Under the pieces are notes generated by a model that saw nothing but the letters and a program-made list of their open reading frames with translations, did no database searches and was not told where the DNA came from. Below are positions 18,468 to 27,293 of a stretch of DNA of 64,000 bases, in pieces; position 1 is the first letter of the stretch, and every line of letters begins with the position of its first letter. The position numbers and the translations under genes are program-made. Source of the DNA: Leeuwenhoekiella aestuarii (lineage in GTDB: Bacteria; Bacteroidota; Bacteroidia; Flavobacteriales; Flavobacteriaceae). The DNA lies in the NCBI RefSeq assembly GCF_004104055.1, contig NZ_QOVJ01000003.1, forward strand, positions 1 through 64,000. Reading direction: 5' to 3'.

Positions 18468-19535
18468 TTACAAAGTATTTACGTTATTTAAATCTTCAAA
18501 TGCTTTTTCTAAACGAGCAATGAAAGATTCTTCTCCTTTACGTAACCAAACGCGAGGGTCATAATATTTTTTATTAGGGCTGTCTGCACCTGAAGGGTTA
18601 CCTATCTGAGCTTGAAGGTAATCAGCATTAGCGTCAAAATATTTACGAATACCTTCAGTAAATGCCCATTGTAAATCTGTATCAATGTTCATTTTAATCA
18701 CACCGTAGCTGATACCTTCACGTATTTCTTCTACAGTAGAACCACTTCCTCCGTGAAATACAAAGTCGATATGGTTTTCTTCTACACCATATTTTTTAGT
18801 GATATATTCCTGAGAATTCTTAAGAATTTTAGGAGTTAATTTTACGTTTCCAGGCTTATAAACCCCGTGAACGTTACCAAAAGCAGCAGCGATAGTAAAC
18901 TGATCACTTACTTTGCTTAATTCTTCATAAGCATAAGCAACTTCTTCTGGCTGAGTGTATAATTTAGAAACATCAACATCAGAGTTGTCTACACCATCTT
19001 CTTCACCACCAGTGATTCCTAATTCAATTTCAAGAGTCATTTCCATTTTGCTCATACGCTCTAAGTATTTTTTGCAAAGTTCAATGTTCTCTTCTAATGG
19101 CTCTTCACTCAAGTCGATCATATGTGAGCTAAAAAGTGAGTGGCCGTGTTCTTTATAATACTCTTCTGAAGCATCAAGAAGTCCGTCAATCCAAGGCAAT
19201 AATTTTTTAGCACAGTGGTCTGTGTGTAAAATTACAGTTGCTCCGTAGCGTTTTGCAAGTTCATGAACGTGTTTTGCTCCTGCGATACCACCAGCGATTG
19301 CCGCTTGTTGGTTTTCGTTAGAGTAGCCTTTACCAGCGTTAAACTGAGCACCACCGTTAGAAAACTGAAGAATTACCGGAGCATTAAGTTTTGCAGCAGT
19401 TTCTAAAACACCATTAATTGTGTTAGAACCTATTACATTTACTGCTGGCAAAGCATACCCATTTTCTTTAGCGTGTTTAAAAATTGCTTGAACTTCTTTT
19501 CCGGTCGCAACTCCCGGTTTGATACTATGACTCAT
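18468..19535 (-). CDS. fbaA: Class II fructose-bisphosphate aldolase
   Basis: 355 residues. Zinc-dependent cleavage of fructose 1,6-bisphosphate in glycolysis and its reverse in gluconeogenesis. The zinc and catalytic residues are visible in ILHTDHCAKKLL, in AFGNVHGVYKPGN and in VFHGGSGSTVEEI; the N-terminal part has PAVNVIGSNTINGVLETA. Length and motifs fit the E. coli FbaA type (class IIA). Single-gene unit with its own terminator. Confidence 0.96.
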   Translation of the reverse strand: MSHSIKPGVATGKEVQAIFKHAKENGYALPAVNVIGSNTINGVLETAAKLNAPVILQFSNGGAQFNAGKGYSNENQQAAIAGGIAGAKHVHELAKRYGATVILHTDHCAKKLLPWIDGLLDASEEYYKEHGHSLFSSHMIDLSEEPLEENIELCKKYLERMSKMEMTLEIELGITGGEEDGVDNSDVDVSKLYTQPEEVAYAYEELSKVSDQFTIAAAFGNVHGVYKPGNVKLTPKILKNSQEYITKKYGVEENHIDFVFHGGSGSTVEEIREGISYGVIKMNIDTDLQWAFTEGIRKYFDANADYLQAQIGNPSGADSPNKKYYDPRVWLRKGEESFIARLEKAFEDLNNVNTL

Positions 19536-19604
19536 TATTTGTTTGTTTACTTAGTTAGAGGGCATAAAATTAATAAATAATTAGGGTTTGACCTCTTAAT
19601 TCTA

Positions 19605-22199
19605 TTAGAAAGGATAGTTAATACCCACATTGTAGACTGCGTTTGCAAAGTTTGTATTCTTAAACCAGCGTTCGCCTTCTGCTAAAGCAGGATCATATGT
19701 CTTAAAACCTAAATCAAAACGCAAAACAAAAAAGCTGAAATCGTAGCGTAAACCAAAACCAGTACCTACTGCTATATCTTCAAGGCTGCTTATACCGGTA
19801 AAGGTCGCTTGCGGGTCATCTACATTATCTAGTGCATTCCAGATATTACCCACATCTGTGAAAATAGCACCTTTTAAGTCGCCTAAAAATGTAAAGCGTT
19901 GCTCTAGATTAAAAGCGAGTTTCATATTTGCTTCGTTAAAATCATTAGGACTGTTGGTGCTTCCGGGCCCCAATCGATATGCTTGCCAGGCTCTGTTGTC
20001 ATTGGACCCCCCACCGAAAAAGCTTCTTATGAATGGTATGCTGTTTGAATTTCCGTACGGAATTGCAATACCGCCATAGGCTCTAAAAGCTAAAATGTTA
20101 TCATTACCAAAATCCCAGTGCTTGATAAAATCAAGTTCGGTTTTAACATACTGAGAGAATTTAACACCCAAAACTCTAGACGATCCATCATCATTTTTCT
20201 CGAGACCAACTAAGTCGCTAATTGCACTTAGCGTGTTACCTGCAAGCTCTAGCTTAGCCCTAAAGCTGGTAAACTCATCATCAAATAGATTTTTGCGGGT
20301 ATTTTTAAAATAGGTAAAACTTGTTGCTAATATAAGGTTGTCTTCTGTTAAACGCTGGCGACGTTCTTCGATATTTACCACATCACTAAACTCTGAATTT
20401 GTGAGTGTGATTGTGCTGTTTTGAACGGCATTTATAAAAGCTAAAGATCCGTCTGGTATAGAAAGATTTCCGTTCTCGTTAAGAAAGCCGGTAACTTGGC
20501 TTGGGTAATTTAAAGCTATATTATTAAGCTCTTCATAAGAGTTCTCATAAACATTAAAATAGTTAGAGACATTGAGGTTGCGCACATATTGAATATCAAA
20601 GAGGTCAAAACGGTAATTCAAATTTTCTGAAGGTGTCCATTTATAATTTATGCCACCTGTAATGTTTTGCTTGTCTAAACCTATATTTTGCTGAATACCT
20701 ATACCGGTTGTAAAACTGGTAGATGGTGACATTTCTGGAGCGATAAAATTGGTTCGAATAGGGAAGAAGATCCTCGGTATAGTAAGACTTACATCAGCGC
20801 CAATTTCAGTAATGTCAAAAAGTTCAGGGCTGTTACTTCCTGCTGCTGTCCTAGAGTCTCCTATGCTTGCTCTACCTGAAATTTGTAAGGTTTCCATCCC
20901 GCCAAAAACATTACGTATTCTTAAAGAGCCACCGCCTGCGATACCAAAACGTTGAATATTTGAGGTAGAAACATCAAAATCTGCTCTAAGATTAAACTTA
21001 GGCAAGGGGGTAAGCATAATATTTGCAATAAGGTCTGTCCCTTCTGGATCATCAGGATCTTCAGAAAATCGTAAATCTGGATACCTAAATGTTCCTAACT
21101 GACTAAGGCGTATTAAGGTCTGGTTACGCGACTCATCACTATAGGTATCGCCGGGTTCTATAAAAACGGCATCGGTAAGGTATTTAGGCTTGTATCTTAT
21201 TTTATCATAAGCATACAGATGGTGATCATTCAGTTCGATACTGTCTGAATATTCAGTGTCTCTCAACGCATAACCGTAATCTGTCGTGATATTAACCTTG
21301 CTTATTTTATGCACTTTTAAAGGAAGCTCGTATATAGAATCGCGAGCGCGAATTTCGCGGTTTCTTATATTCAATTCAAGATTTACTTTATGATTTGTAT
21401 TTACAGAATCTCCTACAAAACTGATGAATTCCTGATCAAAATGAAACAAGCCATTATTCCGCATTAAATCTGTGATGCGACTGGTTTCTGCGTTGATATC
21501 TAACAATTCATATTGTGCATCTTTTTTGATAAAAGAAGCATTTTTATGACGCTCGTAAATAGAATCTGCAGCCGGAGATTTTATTAAGGTTTTTAAAGAA
21601 TCTATAAAATAAGGTTTGCCGGTTTCTACTTCATAAATAACCTGACCACTTTTTTCTAAACTATCTTTTTTTATAGAATACGAGGTCTTGGCATTAAACC
21701 ATCCTTTACTATTATAATACTCTGTAAGACGATTTGCAGAACGCCCGCTGTAATTGTCAGAAATGATAGAGGGTTCTTCTCCGAAATTTTTCAGAACATC
21801 GTTAAAATCTAATTTAAATTCAATGTATTTATCCAGCTGTTTACGTGAAAGAATCGCAGACCAGAATTTTAAAGTACGTTGATCATTATCATTCAGTTTT
21901 ACTTGTAAAATAGAGTCTAGATCGGGACGTGCCCAGTTATAGATATAAAGTCTTAGTGGAGAACCCAGTAACGGTAATTTAGTGTTGGGCTGCTGGTAGG
22001 GGATATTATTGATGTTGTAAGCCTCGTTCTCCTCACCATTAACCAGAATGGTATTTTTGGTAAGTAATAGCTTTCCGTCGGGAACGCGCTTGACAGCATC
22101 ACATCCTGCCAGTATAAGTAGCGGTATGATAATAAATCCTATTTTTGCGGAAAGTTGTTGCAAGGGCTTCTTTATAAAAATAACTTCAAAAATACACAT
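19605..22199 (-). CDS. tamL: TamL-type BamA/TamA outer-membrane lipoprotein
   Basis: 864 residues in the longest frame. Lipobox at about residues 28-33 (LILAGC), then POTRA-like domains to about 480 and a C-terminal D15/Omp85 beta-barrel (SFFGGGSNDNRAWQAYRLGPG carries the conserved barrel motif; final residue Phe). In Bacteroidota this lipidated BamA relative is TamL, partner of TamB in outer-membrane biogenesis; no tamB is in the window. The start is doubtful: the ATG at 22199 lies upstream of a good promoter (22187-22215), so translation may begin at TTG 22161-22163, or even at the ATA 22173-22175 that corresponds to the start of the usual KKPLQ sequence. Confidence 0.88.
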   Translation of the reverse strand: MCIFEVIFIKKPLQQLSAKIGFIIIPLLILAGCDAVKRVPDGKLLLTKNTILVNGEENEAYNINNIPYQQPNTKLPLLGSPLRLYIYNWARPDLDSILQVKLNDNDQRTLKFWSAILSRKQLDKYIEFKLDFNDVLKNFGEEPSIISDNYSGRSANRLTEYYNSKGWFNAKTSYSIKKDSLEKSGQVIYEVETGKPYFIDSLKTLIKSPAADSIYERHKNASFIKKDAQYELLDINAETSRITDLMRNNGLFHFDQEFISFVGDSVNTNHKVNLELNIRNREIRARDSIYELPLKVHKISKVNITTDYGYALRDTEYSDSIELNDHHLYAYDKIRYKPKYLTDAVFIEPGDTYSDESRNQTLIRLSQLGTFRYPDLRFSEDPDDPEGTDLIANIMLTPLPKFNLRADFDVSTSNIQRFGIAGGGSLRIRNVFGGMETLQISGRASIGDSRTAAGSNSPELFDITEIGADVSLTIPRIFFPIRTNFIAPEMSPSTSFTTGIGIQQNIGLDKQNITGGINYKWTPSENLNYRFDLFDIQYVRNLNVSNYFNVYENSYEELNNIALNYPSQVTGFLNENGNLSIPDGSLAFINAVQNSTITLTNSEFSDVVNIEERRQRLTEDNLILATSFTYFKNTRKNLFDDEFTSFRAKLELAGNTLSAISDLVGLEKNDDGSSRVLGVKFSQYVKTELDFIKHWDFGNDNILAFRAYGGIAIPYGNSNSIPFIRSFFGGGSNDNRAWQAYRLGPGSTNSPNDFNEANMKLAFNLEQRFTFLGDLKGAIFTDVGNIWNALDNVDDPQATFTGISSLEDIAVGTGFGLRYDFSFFVLRFDLGFKTYDPALAEGERWFKNTNFANAVYNVGINYPF

Positions 22200-22215
22200 T
22201 AGCCGTGGTTAGCAA
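22187..22215 (-). promoter_or_regulatory. tamL promoter inside its annotated 5' end
   Basis: On the minus strand TTG (22213-22215), an 18-base gap and TATTTTTG (22187-22194) match the Bacteroidota consensus. The start of transcription would be near 22180, inside the longest tamL reading frame and 25 bp from the divergent gene. Confidence 0.55.
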
Positions 22216-22918
22216 AAGCCAAATAAAATTAATAACGAGTCTGGCTCAAAAAAAGTACCGACAACAGCATGGTCTATTTGTGGTTGAGGGTTTAAAAGGT
22301 ATTTCTGAATTTTTAGAATCCAACTTTAACTTGCACAGTCTCTTTGCGCTTGAGGGGTATTTTAAGGATAAAAAACCTACTGAAGTTACTGCTGCAGAAC
22401 TAAAAAAAATAAGTTTTCTCAAGACGCCTCAAAAGGCATTGGCTCTATTTGAAATCCCTGAAGATCTTAATAACGTAGAAGCGGGATTTCAACTCGTTTT
22501 GGATGATGTACGTGATCCCGGTAATCTGGGAACCTTAATTCGTTTGTGCGATTGGTACGGTATTAAAAATCTTATATGTTCTAAAGAGACAGTAGATTGT
22601 TTTAATCCTAAAGTTGTTCAGGCAACAATGGGTTCACTTACTAGAGTTAATCTGATTTATACTGATCTATCTCATTATTTGCAAAAACAAGAGCTGCCGG
22701 TTTATGCTGCGTTTATGGATGGTAAATCTGTCTATAAAGAAGGGCTTCCACAAGATGCAATCTTAATTTTGGGTAACGAAGCAAACGGAATTTCTGATGC
22801 GGTTGCTGAAAATATTCAGCATAAAATAAGTATACCTCAGTTTGGACAAAGCACTACAGAAAGTCTAAATGTTGCAATCGCCGGGGCAATACTTGTAAGT
22901 GAGTTTAAACGTAGTTGA
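22205..22918 (+). CDS. TrmH/SpoU-family RNA 2'-O-methyltransferase
   Basis: 237 residues from a GTG start. SPOUT-fold enzyme that methylates ribose in tRNA or rRNA with S-adenosylmethionine. N-terminal substrate-binding part (LFVVEGLKGISEFL) and the three SpoU motifs: LDDVRDPGNLGTLIRLCDW, ILGNEANGIS and IPQFGQSTTESLNVAIAGAI. Target nucleotide cannot be assigned. Its start lies only 5 bp from the divergent tamL frame, so the promoters of the two genes must overlap the coding DNA of one another. Confidence 0.93.
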   Translation: MVSKSQIKLITSLAQKKYRQQHGLFVVEGLKGISEFLESNFNLHSLFALEGYFKDKKPTEVTAAELKKISFLKTPQKALALFEIPEDLNNVEAGFQLVLDDVRDPGNLGTLIRLCDWYGIKNLICSKETVDCFNPKVVQATMGSLTRVNLIYTDLSHYLQKQELPVYAAFMDGKSVYKEGLPQDAILILGNEANGISDAVAENIQHKISIPQFGQSTTESLNVAIAGAILVSEFKRS

Positions 22919-22933
22919 TAAATATGTGCTATA

Positions 22934-23506
22934 ATGGATTTAGAAAAATTTTTCTCATCTGAATTGATACTTGAAAATGAGGCGGTTTTATTACATCCAT
23001 TATCATTTGATGATATAGGTAAAATTGAAACAATAAGCTATAATTCAGAATTAGGTGAATTTGGAGCAAAAGTGAAAAACAGAAATGATTTAATTGATTA
23101 TTTCAACTTTTGTCTTAAGTCAAAAAAGGATAAAGAACTTTATCCTTTTATAATTATAAGTAAGGAAGATAGTAATCCGATTGGATTGACAATGTTTGGA
23201 AATATTAGTTTTCAGCATAAAAGGTTGGAAATTGGATGGACATGGATTGGTGAAAAATTTCAAGGAACAGGTGTCAACACAATTTGTAAGAGGCTTCTTT
23301 TGAATTATTGTTTTAATGGTTTAAACCTGAGAAGAGTAGAGTTTAAAATAGATATAAAAAACCAGAAATCTCAAATAGCAATTGAAAAAATTGGTGCTGT
23401 TAAAGAAGGGCTTTTAAGGGAATATAATATCCAGTCTTACGGAGAGAGTAAAGGAACTTATGTTTACAGTATAATTAAAGAGGAATGGGAGAAAAATGAA
23501 GATTAA
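22934..23506 (+). CDS. GNAT-family N-acetyltransferase (RimJ/RimL-like)
   Basis: 190 residues. Acetyl-CoA-dependent acetyltransferase of the Acetyltransf_3 type: the central part has RLEIGWTWIGEKFQGTGVNT, where QGTGVN is the acetyl-CoA-binding loop, followed by NLRRVEFKIDIKNQKSQIAIEK and the late motif GAVKEGLLREY. Such proteins acetylate ribosomal protein N-termini or small amines; the substrate cannot be told. It follows the methyltransferase gene by 15 bp and is more AT-rich than its neighbours, which may reflect more recent arrival. Confidence 0.9.
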   Translation: MDLEKFFSSELILENEAVLLHPLSFDDIGKIETISYNSELGEFGAKVKNRNDLIDYFNFCLKSKKDKELYPFIIISKEDSNPIGLTMFGNISFQHKRLEIGWTWIGEKFQGTGVNTICKRLLLNYCFNGLNLRRVEFKIDIKNQKSQIAIEKIGAVKEGLLREYNIQSYGESKGTYVYSIIKEEWEKNED

Positions 23507-23538
23507 ATAAGATATGAACTTAGACAAAGTAAATATTA

Positions 23539-24288
23539 TTACTTCAAAGCACAAATACGTAAGCGCTTATAGTCTGCATAGTAAAATCCGTCTTTATGTA
23601 AATTTTCGTAAACACGTTGTTGTGTGATTTTTCGTATTTCAGCAGCATCGTTTTCCGGGATGTCTGTAAAATACTTTCCGGCAAACATTTGTAACCAGTC
23701 AATTATTCCGGTTTCAGGATCTTTCAGTTTTGTTGGGCGCTCATATAAATGCGCAAAAGTAACTTGAAAACCACGCTGTTCTAGAAAGTGGCAATATGTA
23801 CCTAATTTAGGAAAGTACCAATTGATGGTGCGAGATTGTTTGAGATATCCTTTTTCTTTAAGAACAGCACTCAAAGCAGATATTATAGTTTCAATATTAC
23901 CATTCCCACCCATTTCAAGAAGTAATCTTCCTTCTGTTTTTAAATTACTATACATAGCAGAAATAGCAGCTTCAGGATTTAAAATCCAGTGTAACGTAGC
24001 ATTGCTAAAAATAGCGTCATATTGTTCAGAGTCTATAAAGCTTTCGCCACGTGCCTCAATAAATTTGATGTTGCTGAATTTATCTTGTGCAGCCTTAATC
24101 ATCTCAGCTGAAGCATCAATACCTACTAGTTCAGCACCGCTTTCAGCAATTTCTGCCGTAAGCTCACCGGTACCACAACCTAAATCAAGTATGCGTTCGC
24201 CACTTTTGGGGTTCAACATACTGATGAGGTCTTTTCCGTAATCAAATACAAACCCGTGCTTTTCTCTATATAAATCTGCTTCCCACAT
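23539..24288 (-). CDS. Class I SAM-dependent methyltransferase, trans-aconitate methyltransferase-like
   Basis: 249 residues. SAM-binding motif ILDLGCGTGELT at about 35-46, then GIDASAEMIKAA, YDAIFSNATLHWI and a late motif LLLEMGGNGNIE. The N-terminal W-E-A-D-L-Y and overall shape resemble Tam-type enzymes, but the substrate is not certain. Its ATG overlaps the porT stop codon by one base (TAATG), so it is translationally coupled as third gene of ubiE-porT-methyltransferase. Confidence 0.88.
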   Translation of the reverse strand: MWEADLYREKHGFVFDYGKDLISMLNPKSGERILDLGCGTGELTAEIAESGAELVGIDASAEMIKAAQDKFSNIKFIEARGESFIDSEQYDAIFSNATLHWILNPEAAISAMYSNLKTEGRLLLEMGGNGNIETIISALSAVLKEKGYLKQSRTINWYFPKLGTYCHFLEQRGFQVTFAHLYERPTKLKDPETGIIDWLQMFAGKYFTDIPENDAAEIRKITQQRVYENLHKDGFYYADYKRLRICALK

Positions 24289-24989
24289 TATTGAAAGGTA
24301 AAGTTTAAGAATATTCCGCGTGACTGCATAACTTCTATATTTGAAGTATATAAGCTATTAGGGTTTTCATCTCTAACTAGCTCATCACTAAGTGCAAAAA
24401 CACCGCGTATGCTTGGTGAAAATTTAAAATAAGGTAAATAAAAATCGATGCCAAAGCCCACTTCATAATAGAAAGTGTTGTTTGTCATTCTAAATTGTCC
24501 TGCGCTGTTGTCATCAGGATTCTTTTCATTACTAGATAAGTTGTATGACCAACTAAAACCACCTTCTACAAAAGGTCTGAAGTTATTAAGCCTTTTAGTT
24601 GAAAACTTCAATAGTAAAGGAATATGAATATAGGTAGAATTTAATTCGCGCATTTTGTCATTATCCTCTCCCGGAATGTCTAAATAAAATAAAGTACGGG
24701 CATTGTAAACCAGCCCCGGCATCAGGCGCAAATCTAGATAATCATTGATACGCTTGTTGCCCAATAAACCTACATTGAAGCCATAATTTTGTTCTACGAA
24801 AATATCTGGGCGTTCTTCTTTATAATCAAAATTGAAATCATATCTGTTTATCCCAAAGTAGTACCCCCAGCTCCAAGGTTTTTTGTCAAAGTTCTCATCG
24901 TTGAGAATTCGCTCGCGGGTTAAAAATTGAGCGTTAGTTGTAGAAACAAGCCCAATAGTCAGGAATAAAAAGATAAAAATGATACGCAT
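24288..24989 (-). CDS. porT: Type IX secretion / gliding protein PorT
   Basis: 233 residues from the ATG at 24989, which opens a clear signal peptide (MRIIFIFLFLTIGLVSTTNAQ). The rest is an outer-membrane beta-barrel with the PorT-type segments WGYYFGINRYDF, RLMPGLVYN, YIHIPLLLKFS and FVEGGFSWSYNL, ending in a terminal aromatic strand (FLNFTFQ). PorT is needed for type IX secretion of proteases and adhesins in Porphyromonas and for gliding in flavobacteria. Position directly behind ubiE is typical of flavobacterial porT. A longer frame to 25052 overlaps ubiE and is rejected because it would bury the signal peptide. Confidence 0.93.
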   Translation of the reverse strand: MRIIFIFLFLTIGLVSTTNAQFLTRERILNDENFDKKPWSWGYYFGINRYDFNFDYKEERPDIFVEQNYGFNVGLLGNKRINDYLDLRLMPGLVYNARTLFYLDIPGEDNDKMRELNSTYIHIPLLLKFSTKRLNNFRPFVEGGFSWSYNLSSNEKNPDDNSAGQFRMTNNTFYYEVGFGIDFYLPYFKFSPSIRGVFALSDELVRDENPNSLYTSNIEVMQSRGIFLNFTFQ

Positions 24990-24993
24990 AGAT

Positions 24994-25722
24994 TTACTTT
25001 GATGCCGAATATATGGTAGCGACCCCCATAGTTTGTGGGTGGTCTTTAACATGAGTAAACCCTATTTTGCGTAAAATATTGTTGAGTTTTTCGCCATAAG
25101 GAAAAACCGAAGCACTTTCACTCAAGTAAGCATAAGCTTCACGATCTTTCGAAAAGACACGACCTATAAGAGGGAGTAAGGTTTTAGTATAAATGCCATA
25201 ACCTTGTTTAAATGGAGTCTTTGTAGGAACTGAAGTTTCTAAAATAACAAAAATCCCTCCAGGTTTTAAAACTCTTAGAATTTCGGCAAGACCTTTTTCT
25301 AAAGTTTCAAAATTACGAATACCAAATGCTACGGTTATCGCGTCAAAATAGTTGTCTTCAAAAGGTAAATTTTCAGAATCCCCTTGAACCATTTCTATAG
25401 TTTGATCCAGGTTTTTAGCACTAATCTTTTCTTTACCTACGTTAAGCATTCCGACAGAAATGTCAAGTCCGATTATTTTTTTGGCTTTAGTTTCAGCAAG
25501 ATTTATAGCAAGATCGCCCGTGCCTGTAGCCACGTCAAGAATGCGTTGAGGTCGGGTAGCAGCTACCATCTTCACTACTTTTTTACGCCATTTTATATCT
25601 ATTCCGAAAGAGATTACCCGGTTAAGCCCATCATACTCACCAGAAATAGTATCAAACATTTGCTCTACCTGTTCCCGTTTTGATCTATCAGAATTTTTAT
25701 AGGGGTTCACGCTGCCGCTCAT
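24994..25722 (-). CDS. ubiE: Demethylmenaquinone methyltransferase
   Basis: 242 residues, normal for UbiE/MenG. Adds the ring methyl group in the last step of menaquinone synthesis, the electron carrier used by NQR in this type of organism. Motifs: MFDTISGEYDGLNRVISFGID, ILDVATGTGDLAINLA (SAM site) and the family signature AYLSESASVFPYGEKLN-like segment near residue 200, followed by VATIYSASK at the end. First gene of ubiE-porT-methyltransferase. Confidence 0.96.
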   Translation of the reverse strand: MSGSVNPYKNSDRSKREQVEQMFDTISGEYDGLNRVISFGIDIKWRKKVVKMVAATRPQRILDVATGTGDLAINLAETKAKKIIGLDISVGMLNVGKEKISAKNLDQTIEMVQGDSENLPFEDNYFDAITVAFGIRNFETLEKGLAEILRVLKPGGIFVILETSVPTKTPFKQGYGIYTKTLLPLIGRVFSKDREAYAYLSESASVFPYGEKLNNILRKIGFTHVKDHPQTMGVATIYSASK

Positions 25723-25738
25723 AACTTGTTTTTAATGG

Positions 25739-25746
25739 CAAATATA
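25739..25746 (-). promoter_or_regulatory. -7 element before ubiE
   Basis: TATATTTG on the minus strand, 16 bp before the ubiE start; no matching TTG at the expected distance. Confidence 0.4.
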
Positions 25747-25817
25747 GTATTTGTAAATCTGTTAGCGCTTTTATTTTAGAAGGCTGTTATATTTAAAGTT
25801 ATCTCTATTAAATCTAC

Positions 25818-25825
25818 TATCTTTG
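25818..25825 (+). promoter_or_regulatory. -7 element before trkA
   Basis: TATCTTTG, part of a TATCTTTGCA string that also precedes the genes at 45281 and 57291. The leader of about 105 bases before trkA contains short inverted repeats (for example GAGG / CCTC around 25859-25872). Confidence 0.5.
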
Positions 25826-25939
25826 CAAGGTTTTACTCACCAAGTGGGTAGTGAACTTGAGGAAAAACCTCTTAGATATATTGTTGTCATATTACTACTT
25901 AGTAGACTTGCTTCTGAGTAGATTACTTCAAACTCAACT

Positions 25940-27289
25940 ATGAAGATTGTTATTGCAGGTGCCGGTGAAGTAGGTTTTCATTTGGCTAAATTACTGTCTT
26001 TTGAATCTCAGGACATCACGCTTATTGATGTAGATAAAGATAGGATTGCTTATGCAGATACGCATCTTGATATCCGTACAATACGAGGGGACACTACATC
26101 AATAGCTGTTCTTAAAGAAGCTCGTATAGATAGTACAGACTTGATTATTGCAGTTACAGCTAGCGAAACGACAAATATTACCGTTTGTGTACTCGCCAAA
26201 CAAATGGGAGCAAAGCGTACTATTGCTCGTATTTCTAATACTGAATTTATAGCGAATCAAGAGGTAGCCGGGTTTAAGAAATTTGGTATAGATGAATTGA
26301 TATCTCCTGAAAGTTTAGCCGCTTCAGAAATAGAATTATTGCTCAATCAATCTGCATTTAACGATAGTTATGAGTTCGAGAACGGAGCTTTGACAATGGT
26401 GGGGACTTCATTAAGTCGTACTGCTTCTTTTGTGGGGAAAAGTGTAAAAGAAGCAGCGCGTATATTCCCGAGTTTGCATTTTATGCCTATTGCGATACAA
26501 CGAGAAGGAACGCAATATACTTTGATACCTCGTGGAGATACAATCTTTAAAGAAGGGGATCAGGTTTATTTTATGACGGTTAAAGGTGGGGTAGAAGAAC
26601 TTTACAAGTTGACCGGTAAGGCAAAGCAGCAGATTAAAAATGTGATGATTTTAGGCGGAAGTAAAATAGGTTATAAAACCGCCCGTGACTTGTGTTCGCA
26701 CAATTTTAATGTAAAGTTGGTGGAGAAAGACAGTGATAAAGCATTTGATCTCGCCGAAAAACTGCCTAAAACTTTGGTGATTAACGGTGACGGAAGAAAC
26801 GTAGAATTGCTAGAGGAAGAGAATATTTATGATATGGATGCTTTTATTGCTGTAACCGGAAATAGCGAAACCAACATTATGTCTTGCCTAGTTGCAAAGT
26901 CTAAGAGTGTTAAGAAGACAATTGCCTTAGTTGAGAATATGGATTATTTTCAGCTGTCTCATAGTATAGGTATAGATACGTTGATTAATAAAAAATTATT
27001 AGCGGCCAATAATATCTTCAGATATATTAGAAAAGGAGATGTTGTAGCAATGACTAAACTCAACAATATGAATGCAGAATTGCTTGAGTTTATCGCTAAA
27101 CCTAATTCTAAAGTTATAGGCAAGCGTATAAAAGACCTTGACTTTCCAAGGTCTGCTACCATAGGTGGTATTGTGCGTGATGGAGAAGGAATTATTGCTT
27201 TAGGAGAAAATAAAATTCAGGTAGGTGATCGCATTGTTGTATGTTGCCTGCTGCGCTCTATAAATAAAGTAGAACGTATGTTTATATAA
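25940..27289 (+). CDS. trkA: Trk potassium uptake system NAD-binding regulator TrkA
   Basis: 449 residues, two tandem RCK units. Each has a Rossmann nucleotide site: VIAGAGEVGFHLAKLL at the N-terminus and ILGGSKIGYKTARDL at about 236-250, each followed by a TrkA_C domain (about 135-215 and 370-449). TrkA is the cytoplasmic gating ring for the TrkH potassium channel and responds to nucleotides. The trkH gene begins 4 bp downstream, so the two are one operon. Confidence 0.96.
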   Translation: MKIVIAGAGEVGFHLAKLLSFESQDITLIDVDKDRIAYADTHLDIRTIRGDTTSIAVLKEARIDSTDLIIAVTASETTNITVCVLAKQMGAKRTIARISNTEFIANQEVAGFKKFGIDELISPESLAASEIELLLNQSAFNDSYEFENGALTMVGTSLSRTASFVGKSVKEAARIFPSLHFMPIAIQREGTQYTLIPRGDTIFKEGDQVYFMTVKGGVEELYKLTGKAKQQIKNVMILGGSKIGYKTARDLCSHNFNVKLVEKDSDKAFDLAEKLPKTLVINGDGRNVELLEEENIYDMDAFIAVTGNSETNIMSCLVAKSKSVKKTIALVENMDYFQLSHSIGIDTLINKKLLAANNIFRYIRKGDVVAMTKLNNMNAELLEFIAKPNSKVIGKRIKDLDFPRSATIGGIVRDGEGIIALGENKIQVGDRIVVCCLLRSINKVERMFI

Positions 27290-27293
27290 CTAC

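Noticed and set aside
24990-25052. 21-residue extension of PorT
   Set aside because: Overlaps ubiE and would place residues before the signal peptide.
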